Source: Limnospira fusiformis SAG 85.79 (lineage in GTDB: Bacteria; Cyanobacteriota; Cyanobacteriia; Cyanobacteriales; Microcoleaceae). From it: a stretch of 64,000 bases of DNA. The position numbers and the translations under genes were made by a program. Below are positions 44,585 through 54,513 of the stretch, piece by piece; the stretch's first letter is position 1; each line of letters opens with the position of its first letter. The notes under the pieces are model-generated. The model had not been told where the DNA came from. It made no database searches and saw only the letters and a list, made by a program, of their open reading frames with translations. The stretch is from NCBI RefSeq assembly GCF_012516315.1, contig NZ_CP051185.1:331459-395458 (forward strand). The letters are read 5' to 3'.

Positions 44585-46699
44585 TTAGACGGCAGTTTTG
44601 GCATCATAGCGACTGGTCAACCGGTCAAGTTGTTTGACTAACAAGCTGAGGAACAGCCCCACATCAGTGACGACACCCACAGACTCAACGGAACCGCGAT
44701 CGCTTAACTTGGTAACCACAGCCGGGTTAATATCCACACAAACCATTTTAACCCCAGATGGAGTCATATTGCCGACACCGATAGAATGGAGCATGGTAGA
44801 GAGCATCAGAATCATGTCGGTATCTTGTAGCAACTGGTTATAGTGCTGCTGTGCTTGAATTAAATCCATCTGGGTATCAGGTAGAGGGCCATCATCGCGG
44901 ATGGAACCCGCCAGGGAGAAGGGAACATCATTGCGGACACACTCATACATAATACCACTGGTGATTACTCCCTGTCGGACAGCACTAGCAATGCTACCGC
45001 AGCGCCGAATAGTATTAATCACTTTGAGATGATGGCGGTGTCCTCCTTTGACGGCGACTCCCTGTTTCATATCGACACCGAGAGAAGTTCCCATCATGGA
45101 CTGTTCAATATCATGAACAGCGATCGCATTTCCGCCCAATAAAGCCTGGACATAACCCTCGCGAATGAGACGAGACAAATGCTGAGAGCCGCCAGTGTGA
45201 ATAACCACAGGACCAGCAGTGACGACGACTTTACCACCGCGATCGCGAATTTGGCGCATTTCCCAGGCTACCTGTTCGACGATCAATTCTACGCGCCGTT
45301 CACTAGAAACCCCCGCCGACATAAAGCCAAATTCCTGATTATTACGCTGTTCACGAGATTCAGCTTTGCGGATAGTGCGGATACCCATAACATCGACAAC
45401 TACTTTTTCGCCAACTTCGAGATCTCGCAACAATTTACAACGGGCGATCGGTCCTGAGGGTCCTTCGGTAACAGCGATCGCACCATCCATGCGCTGATTT
45501 TGAACTCTGACCCACTCACCGGCGATGCGTACTTCTGTGGGATAAATGGTAGTCACATAGAAATCATCGGGACTGACACCATGCTGATGGACAGTTTCCA
45601 GTTTCGCATCTTGAACATCCTCTTGTAGAGAAAACGCGCCGATATCAATAAGTTGACTCATAATCTCTTCCATGACCTCATGAGAGGGGGCTGAGATTTT
45701 AATTTGGGCGCTAGAGGTACTTTGGCGCTGTTCTCCTAGATTAAAATTCTGGACTTGGAAGCTACCGCCACCTTCGACGACTAGATCTAAGGCGCGGTTA
45801 ATTAAACCTGCATCTAACAAGTGACCCTGTAAACAGACTGTGCGGCTTTCGAGTTGGGTCGCAGCATGGCGATCCTCAATAATGGGTTCAGTTACCCGCA
45901 GAGTTAAACATTTCGCCGCCCCTCCAGCTTTCAGAAATTCGGTCAGGGGAGTTTCAACGACATTAAATCCGGCTTCAGATAGCCTTGATTTCAGGTTATC
46001 GCTGATTTTGTTCATAATCACCGTCTGGTTAATATTGACGGCGTTACAGGCGAAATTAACCGCGTCTGGTTCATCAATAGCAATGCGCTTTTCTGGGGGA
46101 ACTCGCAGTTCAATGAGACGATTTGAATAGGAATCAAAAGCTGGGGGATAGTACAGCAAATAACCCCCGGTTAAAGGACAAAAGCAGGTGTCGAGGTGAT
46201 AGAAGCGATCGTCCATTAATCGCAGGGATAGGACTTCTATATTCAACCATTCCGCCAACAGCGAGTGAGAGTCGAGTTCAGACCGGAAACCATATCCCGC
46301 CCATAAATAGCGCCCTTCACGGTCTAATAAAGCATCTCCTGCGCCTTCAAAAGGGAGATCTTTGGGGAGTTCGTGGACGGTAAATCCTTGGCTTTCAAAC
46401 CACGCCTTAAAATAGGGTTCCTCTCCTTGGCGTTCTTTATGGTAGAACCTACTGATAACGACAGTTTTATCTAAGACAAGTCCGGCGTTAGCTGTGAACA
46501 CCATATCTGGCCAACCTTTCTCTGGTTGCACTAGATCGACGATCGCATGATCTTTAATGGTATGGTGAAGTTTCTGCCATTGTTCTACAGCGCGATCGTA
46601 GGATGATTTATGAATATTACCCTCCATCCACGGGTTGATCACATAATCTACATCATAGTGATCTGGGGGACACATAAGAAAGCGAATCGCATCAGTCAT
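44585..46699 (-). CDS. agrE: Bifunctional arginine dihydrolase / ornithine cyclodeaminase
   Basis: 704 aa. The N-terminal amidinotransferase-fold domain (about 1-280, MCPPDHYDVDYVINPWMEGN, DMVFTANAG, FYHLDTCFCPL and a final GGAAKCLTLR with the catalytic Cys) hydrolyses arginine to ornithine, CO2 and ammonia. The C-terminal ornithine cyclodeaminase-like half (about 345-700) binds NAD (VVVTAGPVVIHTGGSQHL) and yields proline. This is the AgrE/ArgZ enzyme of the cyanobacterial arginine-cyanophycin route. Length and domain order match. speA, the other arginine-degrading enzyme, lies about 8 kb away. Confidence 0.92.
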   Translation of the reverse strand: MTDAIRFLMCPPDHYDVDYVINPWMEGNIHKSSYDRAVEQWQKLHHTIKDHAIVDLVQPEKGWPDMVFTANAGLVLDKTVVISRFYHKERQGEEPYFKAWFESQGFTVHELPKDLPFEGAGDALLDREGRYLWAGYGFRSELDSHSLLAEWLNIEVLSLRLMDDRFYHLDTCFCPLTGGYLLYYPPAFDSYSNRLIELRVPPEKRIAIDEPDAVNFACNAVNINQTVIMNKISDNLKSRLSEAGFNVVETPLTEFLKAGGAAKCLTLRVTEPIIEDRHAATQLESRTVCLQGHLLDAGLINRALDLVVEGGGSFQVQNFNLGEQRQSTSSAQIKISAPSHEVMEEIMSQLIDIGAFSLQEDVQDAKLETVHQHGVSPDDFYVTTIYPTEVRIAGEWVRVQNQRMDGAIAVTEGPSGPIARCKLLRDLEVGEKVVVDVMGIRTIRKAESREQRNNQEFGFMSAGVSSERRVELIVEQVAWEMRQIRDRGGKVVVTAGPVVIHTGGSQHLSRLIREGYVQALLGGNAIAVHDIEQSMMGTSLGVDMKQGVAVKGGHRHHLKVINTIRRCGSIASAVRQGVITSGIMYECVRNDVPFSLAGSIRDDGPLPDTQMDLIQAQQHYNQLLQDTDMILMLSTMLHSIGVGNMTPSGVKMVCVDINPAVVTKLSDRGSVESVGVVTDVGLFLSLLVKQLDRLTSRYDAKTAV

Positions 46700-47065
46700 A
46701 ATTAAGCTAATTGGTAGATATACACATCACAGCCACTAAACCACAAAAACCACTCCCACACCTGACAAGTGTTTTAGAAGTGGTCAAGTTTAGTCATAGT
46801 CAAGCCAACTTATCATTCTAACATGGCCGGACACTTTCCCCATTGTCATCTGCAAATGCTAGACTAGGTGCTGGGGACGATCGCATTTCTATCTCCAGTC
46901 AATGCACACACATTCTGTGGTGGATACATTGGCTGGCGTACAATAGTCTACTCTCCCCTAGACCTATACCTTTAACATCCACGGGAGAAATAAAGCTATT
47001 AAAGCCTTTCCCTCTTGGCAACCAAAACTGATTATATAAGATAACCGGGAATTAATTAATAAATT
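46700..47065. other. Divergent intergenic region between agrE and the RND pump
   Basis: 366 bp containing both promoters. A GTGGTTTAGTGGCTG-like AT-poor stretch near agrE and several short direct repeats were seen, but no RNA gene or clear operator. Confidence 0.4.
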
Positions 47066-50000
47066 ATGGCTAAAAATAGTTTTAATCTTTCCGAATGGTC
47101 GATTCGACAACCTGTTCCCACTTTGGTGCTGTTTTTGATTCTGACTCTGGTGGGGGTGATGTCTTTTTTTCAACTGGGAATTGATGATACTCCTAATATA
47201 GATATTCCGGCTGTTACGGTGACAGTTACACAACCGGGAGCGGGTCCTAATGAATTGGAAAATCAGGTAACTAAACCGGTAGAAGATGCGATCGCCGGAT
47301 TAGGAAATATTGACCAACTTACCTCTACCGTCAGAGACGGAGTATCTACCACTACGGTGAGTTTTGTTTTGGGAACCGATAGCGATCGCGCTACTAATGA
47401 TGTCCGTAATGCGATCGCCCAAATTCGCCAAAGCCTACCCCAAGATATTAACGACCCCATTGTACAGCGTCTCCGATTTGCGGGCGGGTCGATTATGACC
47501 TACGCAGTAACATCACCCACTCGCTCAGTAGAAGAACTTAGCGATCTTGTCGATCGCAACATTAGCCGCGCTTTACTTAACGTTCCCGGTGTCGCCCAAA
47601 TTCAGCGAATCGGAGGAGTTGACCGAGAAATTTGCATCGAACTTCACCCCGATCGCATTCAGGGTCTGGGCCTTACCACTACCCAAGTTAACGACCAAAT
47701 TCGTGCCTTTAATATTAACCTTCCCGGAGGGCGATCGCAAGTAGGCGGTAGTGAAAAAAGTATCCGCACCCTCGGAAGCGCCCAAACCGTCGAAGCATTA
47801 AGAGACTATCCAATTATACTCCCCAATGGTAACTCAGTTCCCCTGTCCAGTATTGGCACGGTTACCGATGGTTTAGCAGAAGTCCGCCAAGTCGCCAAAT
47901 TTGCTGACTTTCCCCTCGACTCTAACAGTCAAATGGGTACTCCCGTCGTCGCCTTTTCTGTCCTCCGTAGTACCGGAAGCACCCTAGTATCTGTAGAACA
48001 AGGTATTCGCAATCGGGTGGTAGACCTACAAAAGACACTCCCAGAAGACATTAACCTAGAACTAATTGTTACCAGGGCTAACTCTATTCGCGAGTCCTAT
48101 CAAGCCTCAGTGGATGCTTTAGTTATCGGTTCCATTTTAACCGTTGTGGTGGTCGGTATATTTTTGCGAAACTGGCGACCCACTTTAATTACCGCGATCG
48201 CCTTACCTTTATCGATTTTACCCACCTTCCTGGTGATGCGCCTGTTCGATTATACCCTCAATGGGATGACTCTATTAGCCCTAGCTTTAGCCATGGGAAA
48301 CCTAGTAGATGATGCTATCTGTATGATGGAAAATATAGATCAGCACGTTGAGATGGGTAAACCTCCTTTTAAAGCTGCTATTGATGCTTCCCGCGAAATT
48401 GGATTAGCCGTAGTCGCTACCACCGCCACCATTGTCGCTGTCTTCCTTCCGGTCGCTTTTATGGGAGGAGTTCCCGGTCAGTTTTTCCAACCCTTTGGGG
48501 TCACAGTCGCCACCTCTACCATGTTTTCTACCCTGGTCGCCTGTACCATGACTCCCCTATTGGGCGCTAGGTTACTTCAACAAAAATCAACACCTCCCAA
48601 AACTGACACTAATCACACCCGGCGGCGCTTCTCTCCCTATCGCAGCCTTTTGGGTTGGTCTTTGCGACACCGCATCACTACCCTATTATTAGCGATCGCC
48701 TTTTTTGTCGCGAGTTTACAATTAGTTCCCCTCATCCCCAGAGGCTTATTTAATAGTGGAGATACTGGATTAAGTACCATTTCCCTGGAATTACCACCCG
48801 GTTCTACTTTAGCTGAATTGCAAACTACCACCCAGGAAGCGATCGCACTCTTAGCCGAAAATCCCGCCGTTGACAACGTTTTAGCAGTCTTGGGAAATCG
48901 TGGGGAAGGTGTCGTAGAAGTTAACCGAGCTACCCTGTCTGTAAATTTAGTCCCCTCCGATGAACGGGACCTATCCCAGGCGGAATTTGAAGCACAAATG
49001 CGAACCCGTTTTACTCAAATTCCTGGCGCGAGAATTAGCTTTCAGTCCCAAGGTGCAGGTGGCGGCGGGAAAGATTTATCTATTGTTCTGAGTGGTGATA
49101 ACCCCGATTCTTTGTTAGAAACTGCTAATGCTTTGGAAAGACAAATGCGGTCAATTCCCGGACTCGTAGAAGTTACCTCTAGCGCTAGTTTGGTCAGACC
49201 CGAAATCTTGATTCGTCCTGACCCTAGAAGGGCTGGAGATTTGGGCGTTTCTGTACAGGCGATCGCTCGTACCGCTTTATTAGCTACCTTGGGTGATAAT
49301 CAGTCCAATTTGGCTAAGTTTGACTTACCCGATCGCCAAATTCCTATCCGAGTACAATTGGCTGAGGAGTTTCGCAACAATTTTGATGCGATCGAAAATT
49401 TACGCATACCTACCCAGGATGGTCGATTAGTTCCCCTCTCTGCGGTCGCTGATATTACTATCGGTAGCGGTCCCGCTACTATTGACCGCTATTTCCGTTC
49501 CCGACAAGTACAATTGGAGGCTAATTTAGAAGGTCTTTCCTTGGGTGATGCTCTCGCACAGGTACAGGCTTTACCAGCTATGAACCCTCTACCGCCTGAT
49601 GTACAACAGCAGTCCGAAGGTGATGCTAGAATTATGATTGATGTCTTCACCCGCTTTCTCTCCGCTTTGGGTTTAGCTGTCTTGGGGATTTATGCCATCC
49701 TCGTATTGCTTTACAACAACTTTATTATCCCCGTTACCATTTTGATGGCTTTACCTCTGTCCCTCGGCGGCGCATTACTAGCCTTGATGATTACTCAAAA
49801 AGAGTTGGGCTTATTTGCTCTCATCGGTATTGTCTTGTTGATGGGTTTGGTAACTAAAAATGCCATCCTTTTGGTCGATTGTTCTATGGCTAATCAACAG
49901 ATGGGAATGTCTCGATTTAATGCAGTCCTAGAAGCTGGCTGCTCCCGACTGAGACCTATTTTGATGACCACTTTTTCTACCATCGCTGGTATGTTACCTA

Positions 50001-50221
50001 TTGCTTTGGAATGGGGCGCAGGTTCTCAGGTACGCAGTCCTATGGCGATCGCTGTTATTGGTGGAATGACTACATCTACCCTCTTAACTTTGATTGTCGT
50101 TCCCGTCTGGTTTACCTATGTTGATGGTTTCCAAAACTGGCTGAAAAATCCTTTTAAACCCAAACGGCGGCGCGTATCACCTCCTAAAAGAATCCCTAAA
50201 AATATGGCTTCTATTAAATGA
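47066..50221 (+). CDS. RND family efflux transporter, HAE1/AcrB-like
   Basis: 1051-aa inner-membrane proton-driven pump. An N-terminal membrane helix (IRQPVPTLVLFLILTLVGVM) is followed by a periplasmic porter domain, the central helix block (VVVGIFLRNWRPTLITAIAL...MGNLVDDAICMMENID carrying the proton-relay Asp pair), a second porter domain and the C-terminal helices (GLVTKNAILLVDCSMANQQ). No membrane-fusion protein or outer-membrane channel is adjacent, which is atypical. The substrate is unknown; hydrophobic or drug type is inferred from the HAE1-like sequence. Confidence 0.93.
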   Translation: MAKNSFNLSEWSIRQPVPTLVLFLILTLVGVMSFFQLGIDDTPNIDIPAVTVTVTQPGAGPNELENQVTKPVEDAIAGLGNIDQLTSTVRDGVSTTTVSFVLGTDSDRATNDVRNAIAQIRQSLPQDINDPIVQRLRFAGGSIMTYAVTSPTRSVEELSDLVDRNISRALLNVPGVAQIQRIGGVDREICIELHPDRIQGLGLTTTQVNDQIRAFNINLPGGRSQVGGSEKSIRTLGSAQTVEALRDYPIILPNGNSVPLSSIGTVTDGLAEVRQVAKFADFPLDSNSQMGTPVVAFSVLRSTGSTLVSVEQGIRNRVVDLQKTLPEDINLELIVTRANSIRESYQASVDALVIGSILTVVVVGIFLRNWRPTLITAIALPLSILPTFLVMRLFDYTLNGMTLLALALAMGNLVDDAICMMENIDQHVEMGKPPFKAAIDASREIGLAVVATTATIVAVFLPVAFMGGVPGQFFQPFGVTVATSTMFSTLVACTMTPLLGARLLQQKSTPPKTDTNHTRRRFSPYRSLLGWSLRHRITTLLLAIAFFVASLQLVPLIPRGLFNSGDTGLSTISLELPPGSTLAELQTTTQEAIALLAENPAVDNVLAVLGNRGEGVVEVNRATLSVNLVPSDERDLSQAEFEAQMRTRFTQIPGARISFQSQGAGGGGKDLSIVLSGDNPDSLLETANALERQMRSIPGLVEVTSSASLVRPEILIRPDPRRAGDLGVSVQAIARTALLATLGDNQSNLAKFDLPDRQIPIRVQLAEEFRNNFDAIENLRIPTQDGRLVPLSAVADITIGSGPATIDRYFRSRQVQLEANLEGLSLGDALAQVQALPAMNPLPPDVQQQSEGDARIMIDVFTRFLSALGLAVLGIYAILVLLYNNFIIPVTILMALPLSLGGALLALMITQKELGLFALIGIVLLMGLVTKNAILLVDCSMANQQMGMSRFNAVLEAGCSRLRPILMTTFSTIAGMLPIALEWGAGSQVRSPMAIAVIGGMTTSTLLTLIVVPVWFTYVDGFQNWLKNPFKPKRRRVSPPKRIPKNMASIK

Positions 50222-50233
50222 TTTTGGGCTAGA

Positions 50234-50362
50234 TGATTTTTTGTTCAACACCTCAAAAAAATCGCCTGATTTTGGGGGTAGGGGGTTGACAAATCATCAG
50301 CCCCCAGCTATGATGAGACTGTGGGGGTGATATGGCTATACGCTTGATTTTTTGTTCAACAC
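50234..50362. repeat. 18-bp direct repeat pair
   Basis: TGATTTTTTGTTCAACAC occurs at 50234-50251 and 50345-50362, 111 bp apart, bracketing the promoter-like element at 50286-50314. It may be the footprint of a small element or transcriptional regulator sites. Confidence 0.6.
50286..50314 (+). promoter_or_regulatory. Unexplained consensus-like promoter, antisense to the WD40 gene
   Basis: TTGACA (50286-50291), 17 bp, TATGAT (50309-50314). The -10 region sits within an inverted repeat CCCCCA (50301-50306) / TGGGGG (50322-50327). No plus-strand gene follows; it fires into the 3' end of the minus-strand WD40 gene, so it may make a small or antisense RNA. Confidence 0.5.
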
Positions 50363-50404
50363 AGAAAAACCTAAAGGGGTGGTAGTTTAGGGGGGGTGGA
50401 GGTT

Positions 50405-52594
50405 TCAGCCCTGAATGGTTAAAAAATACATTTGTCCGCCGCCATCACCAGCGACCACTGTACGGCCATCAGAAGCGATCGCACAGGATCGGACAGCAGA
50501 AGAAGTGATGAACTTAGCGAGGACGGTTCCGGTGTTCAAATCCCATAACAGGAGGGTATCGTCAAAAGAACCGGACACAGCCCGTTTAGCGTCTGGGGTA
50601 ATCGCCACAGCATTAACCGATCGCCGATGACCGACAAGCGATCGCACTTCTCGCCCGGTGAGCAAATCCCATAACTTGAGAGTATCATCAAAGGAACCGG
50701 ACAGAGCCTGTTTACCGTCTGGGGTAATCGCCAACGCATCAACCCAGCGGCGATGACCAACAAGCGATCGCACTTCCAGTCCAGTTTGTAAATCCCAGAG
50801 TTTAAGGGTGTTATCCTCCGACCCCGAAAGCGCCCACCTACCATCACAGCTAATCGCCACCGCTGAAACGGAATCATCATGACCGCTAAAAGACCGAATT
50901 TCCTTGAGAGTGATCATATCCCAAAGTTTCAGGGTGTTATCCTCCGACCCCGAAAGCGCCCACCGACCATCACGGCTAATCGCCACCGCCCTAACCGGGT
51001 CAGTATGACCATTCAAAGAATATAATTCTTGTCCCGACTCCAAATCCCACAGCTTGAGAGTAGTATCTTCCGACCCAGATAAAGCCCGTTTACCGTCTGG
51101 GGTAATGGCTACCGTCCTGACCCAATCACTGTGACCCACCAAGCAGCGCAACTCCTGTCCTGTCCGCAAATCCCACAACTTGAGAGTTTCATCATAGGAA
51201 CCCGACAGAGCAAACCTATCATCAGGGGTAATTGCTACCGCAGAGATAGCATGACTATGACCGTGGAAACAATCTAACTCCTCTTCCGTACCCAAATCCC
51301 AGAGTTTGAGGGTCTTATCAAAAGAACCCGATAGTGCTTGCGTACCGTCTGGAGTGATCGCCACATCCCACACCCAACGACAATGACCCATAAAAGATCG
51401 CAACTCTTCCCCGGTTTGTAAATCCCAGAGTTTGAGAGTCTTATCAAAAGACCCCGACAAAGCCCTTTCTCCGTCCGGAGTAATCGCCACCGCATTCACC
51501 GAGTCTTCATGACCGACAAACGATCGCAACTCTTTCCCGGTTTGTAGATCCCAGAGTTTTAGAGTTTGGTCAAAGGACCCCGACAGAGCGCGTTTCCCGT
51601 CCGGAGTAATTGCCACCGCCCAAACTGAACCTTCATGACCGACAAGCGATCGCAACTCTTCCCCGGTTTGTAAATCCCAGAGTTTGAGAGTCTTATCAAA
51701 AGAAGCCGACAGAGCGCGTTTACCGTCCGGAGTAATCGCCACCGCCGCCACCAAATCCCCGTGACCGGTAAAAGTTCGTATTTCCTCCCCCGTCACCAAA
51801 TCCCACAGCCTGATAGTAGTATCTTTTGAGCCTGACAGAGCGCGTTTACCGTCCGGAGTAATCGCCACCGCTGTCACCCAATCCCCATGACCGACAAGCG
51901 ATCGCAACTCTTCACCCGTCCGTAAATCCCACATTTTGATAGTGTTATCATAGGAGCCGGAAATCGCCCGCTTACCGCTAGGGCTAATCGCCAAAGCCAA
52001 GACCCTACAAGTATGACCCTGAAGCGATCGCACTACCCGTCCCGTCTTCAAATTCCACAACTTTAGAGTAGTATCTCCCGAAGCCGACACACCAGCCCTA
52101 CCATCAGGAGTAATCGCCACCGCATTCACCGAGTCTTCATGACCCTCCAAAGTCCGAATCAGCACCCCATCAGGGGAATCAAAACAGGGAAACAGCGGAC
52201 AAAACCAAGACCGCTGCTGGTATTGTTTCACCTGTTCAATAAAACCCTTAATCCCCTCTTCCGAGAAATACAGTAGCCGTCCCATCAACTGTTCCGCCAA
52301 CTGGTCGTTATTTTCCTCCAGGATATGAGAAGACATCAACAAAGACTTTTGAATCAATTGGAAAACCCGTTGCTGACCTGGGGACACTAAAGGTAAGGCT
52401 AAATCATAATCATCAATTATCGCCGCGATCCCCACATTGGCTAACTTTTGTTCCAAAAAGCCAAAATCCATTAACCAATCAACCAAGCGTTTTATATCCT
52501 TAATTTCCGCCAGATAAATAGGTTGGTGTCGTAACACATGGAGACGGTCTTCTGGTAACTGTTCAGTCAGCCAATTTGCCAGATTTTGGGTCAT
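50405..52594 (-). CDS. WD40-repeat protein, 14 blades (STAND partner)
   Basis: 729 aa. Residues about 1-145 are a helical head (GRLLYFSEEGIKGFIEQVKQ). From about 148 there are 14 WD40 repeats of 42 aa with GH...VAITPDGKRALSGS and TLKLWDL...LRSL, enough for two seven-bladed propellers. Repeats are strikingly alike at both protein and DNA level (126-bp period), so recent amplification or gene conversion is likely. The last repeat is degenerate. Its start overlaps the upstream STAND NTPase stop by 4 bp (ATGA), so the two are translationally coupled. Related proteins often carry NTPase and WD40 in a single chain. Confidence 0.93.
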   Translation of the reverse strand: MTQNLANWLTEQLPEDRLHVLRHQPIYLAEIKDIKRLVDWLMDFGFLEQKLANVGIAAIIDDYDLALPLVSPGQQRVFQLIQKSLLMSSHILEENNDQLAEQLMGRLLYFSEEGIKGFIEQVKQYQQRSWFCPLFPCFDSPDGVLIRTLEGHEDSVNAVAITPDGRAGVSASGDTTLKLWNLKTGRVVRSLQGHTCRVLALAISPSGKRAISGSYDNTIKMWDLRTGEELRSLVGHGDWVTAVAITPDGKRALSGSKDTTIRLWDLVTGEEIRTFTGHGDLVAAVAITPDGKRALSASFDKTLKLWDLQTGEELRSLVGHEGSVWAVAITPDGKRALSGSFDQTLKLWDLQTGKELRSFVGHEDSVNAVAITPDGERALSGSFDKTLKLWDLQTGEELRSFMGHCRWVWDVAITPDGTQALSGSFDKTLKLWDLGTEEELDCFHGHSHAISAVAITPDDRFALSGSYDETLKLWDLRTGQELRCLVGHSDWVRTVAITPDGKRALSGSEDTTLKLWDLESGQELYSLNGHTDPVRAVAISRDGRWALSGSEDNTLKLWDMITLKEIRSFSGHDDSVSAVAISCDGRWALSGSEDNTLKLWDLQTGLEVRSLVGHRRWVDALAITPDGKQALSGSFDDTLKLWDLLTGREVRSLVGHRRSVNAVAITPDAKRAVSGSFDDTLLLWDLNTGTVLAKFITSSAVRSCAIASDGRTVVAGDGGGQMYFLTIQG

Positions 52595-54513
52595 AAAGGC
52601 GCTCCCTTCGCTAAATTCTCCACAATACCACGTTTAAGTTCTTCAAGATTCACACCAGAATCAGCCGATTGCTTTTCCAGGAAATCATGAAAAGACCCGT
52701 GGTAAATACTATATCGAGTTTCGTTGTCAATAATTTGCACCTGCAAAAATTGATCCCATTGTTCCAGGAATGTAGATAGCACCGATTCTTCCACTCCTGT
52801 CAACTTAGCCAGCAAACGACAAGACACAGGTTCGCGCACTTTTGATAATACATAAATAGCACGAATTTGCGCCATAGGTAAGGATTTGTGGTTAATCCTC
52901 AGCATCTGCCAGTGGTGCTTATAATACCCCCACAAGCCAATCGGTAAACTTGCCAAAGTTTTACCATTATACACCCCATTATGTATATCATTCAACACAT
53001 AGCGCAAATACATAAAGTTATTTTCACTTTTGGCGACCAGTTGAGTACAAAACTGTTCCGAGGTCAACTTTTGTGATGCCATCCACTGTTGAATAAAGCG
53101 ACTTTGCGACAGCCGTTTATTGGTGTATTTACCAGCATCCCAAGCACTTTCTGACCGATACTGCCTTAAATTACAGATGGTTTTATTGTCACTGACGGGT
53201 AAAGGCAGTTTTTCATCACGTTTCGAGATGATAAAATAGACATTTTCCGGCAGTTTATCCGGTAAGTAAAGCACATTACTTCCCGGTGTTTGACTCGACA
53301 AATCCACCTCATTTAAAGCATCCACTACTACCACCAACTTTTTGCCCCGGGGTAGCTTCTGGCTGGCTTCTTTTAACAACCGTGATAAAACTTTACCATT
53401 TCGGAGGGCATTTTCTGGTAAACTGGTATAGTCCAGTTGATAATATTCAATTAGTTCAGTGCAGATATTTTCTAAGAATTGTCGAGCGGTCACTTTCCCT
53501 AAAGATTGGCTGTTAAAATAGCTCAGGCAATGACCTTCAAATAACTGCACACAACGCGCCAGGATAGAGGTTTTTCCATAGCCGGGATCTGCTTCCAAGA
53601 CAAAATAACCTGGGGGTTCTTTTTCCAAAAACTCCTTAATGGCTTCAAAAACATGAGTCCGCCCCACAAAATACTTAGTTGTATCAGCTATGATACTTTC
53701 GCATTGTGGCGAAATCGTAAAAGGTGTTTTGCTCTGGTCAAAATATGGCTCTAAGGCTTCCTGAATTGACTCTAGTTTATCCTGTAGTCCAGTGTTCAAC
53801 TGTTTTAAAATAGTTAGGATGTCTTGTTGGGTAATAGCAATTTTATGGGCTGAGGTTTGACCATCTCGCAGCAAGTCTAATACCATACTATGAAAAACTT
53901 TACCCCCTTTAGCAGCATCTTGTTTCCAGATTTCTGTGAGATTATGGGCGAACCGTTTATGCAAATGTTTGCTAATAGCTTTAATGGCATCTTGGTAATA
54001 GTGAATACCGTGGGATAAATGGGATTTATGTTGTTCCATTAACCAGGTGATTAAGTGTTCCCAACTTTGCAGATCCAGAGTTTTCAGGAAAATATCTGAC
54101 CCATTAGCTGCTAATGTATAACGCAAATGGTGTTCACCGATCGCCTCATAGTCTGCTATACCTTCGCTACTGTGTTCGATTTGTAGCCAGTATTGTTGAG
54201 TATGTTTAGCTAAATGCTTTAATTCTCTGGCGATATGTTGATAGGTTTTTTTTTGGGCTATTTGCAATAACCCTAAAGCGATCGCACCTCCCACAGATTT
54301 GGCTAATTTTTCCTTACTCAAGCCTGGGGATTGTTCCCCCAATTTTTTGGCAAAATCCAGCAGTTTACTAGCGGTGATACTATTAACAGTAGGTCCCGAA
54401 AAATGTGTGTAAAACGGGGTTGCCGCTTTGGTATAACCTGTAACGACGGAACCCACAGACAGTAAGGCTGTCACCTCTAGGAAGAATTTGTGTTGCTTAA
54501 CGGTGTTGATCAT
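52591..54513 (-). CDS. STAND NTPase (NACHT-like)
   Basis: 640 aa. The N-terminal ~280 residues are helical (a glycine-containing hydrophobic stretch near 70-87, DHLITWLMEQ-like helices) and hold no known effector motif. The NTPase has FVGRTHVFEAIKEFLEKE, Walker A ADPGYGKTS (308-316) and Walker B KKLVVVVDALNEV (391-403). The C-terminus is a helical, winged-helix-like region (LLAKLTGVEESVLSTFLEQW, RYSIYHGSFHDFLEK). The sensor WD40 domain is encoded by the next gene, overlapping by 4 bp. A signalling or defence role is inferred. Confidence 0.85.
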   Translation of the reverse strand: MINTVKQHKFFLEVTALLSVGSVVTGYTKAATPFYTHFSGPTVNSITASKLLDFAKKLGEQSPGLSKEKLAKSVGGAIALGLLQIAQKKTYQHIARELKHLAKHTQQYWLQIEHSSEGIADYEAIGEHHLRYTLAANGSDIFLKTLDLQSWEHLITWLMEQHKSHLSHGIHYYQDAIKAISKHLHKRFAHNLTEIWKQDAAKGGKVFHSMVLDLLRDGQTSAHKIAITQQDILTILKQLNTGLQDKLESIQEALEPYFDQSKTPFTISPQCESIIADTTKYFVGRTHVFEAIKEFLEKEPPGYFVLEADPGYGKTSILARCVQLFEGHCLSYFNSQSLGKVTARQFLENICTELIEYYQLDYTSLPENALRNGKVLSRLLKEASQKLPRGKKLVVVVDALNEVDLSSQTPGSNVLYLPDKLPENVYFIISKRDEKLPLPVSDNKTICNLRQYRSESAWDAGKYTNKRLSQSRFIQQWMASQKLTSEQFCTQLVAKSENNFMYLRYVLNDIHNGVYNGKTLASLPIGLWGYYKHHWQMLRINHKSLPMAQIRAIYVLSKVREPVSCRLLAKLTGVEESVLSTFLEQWDQFLQVQIIDNETRYSIYHGSFHDFLEKQSADSGVNLEELKRGIVENLAKGAPL

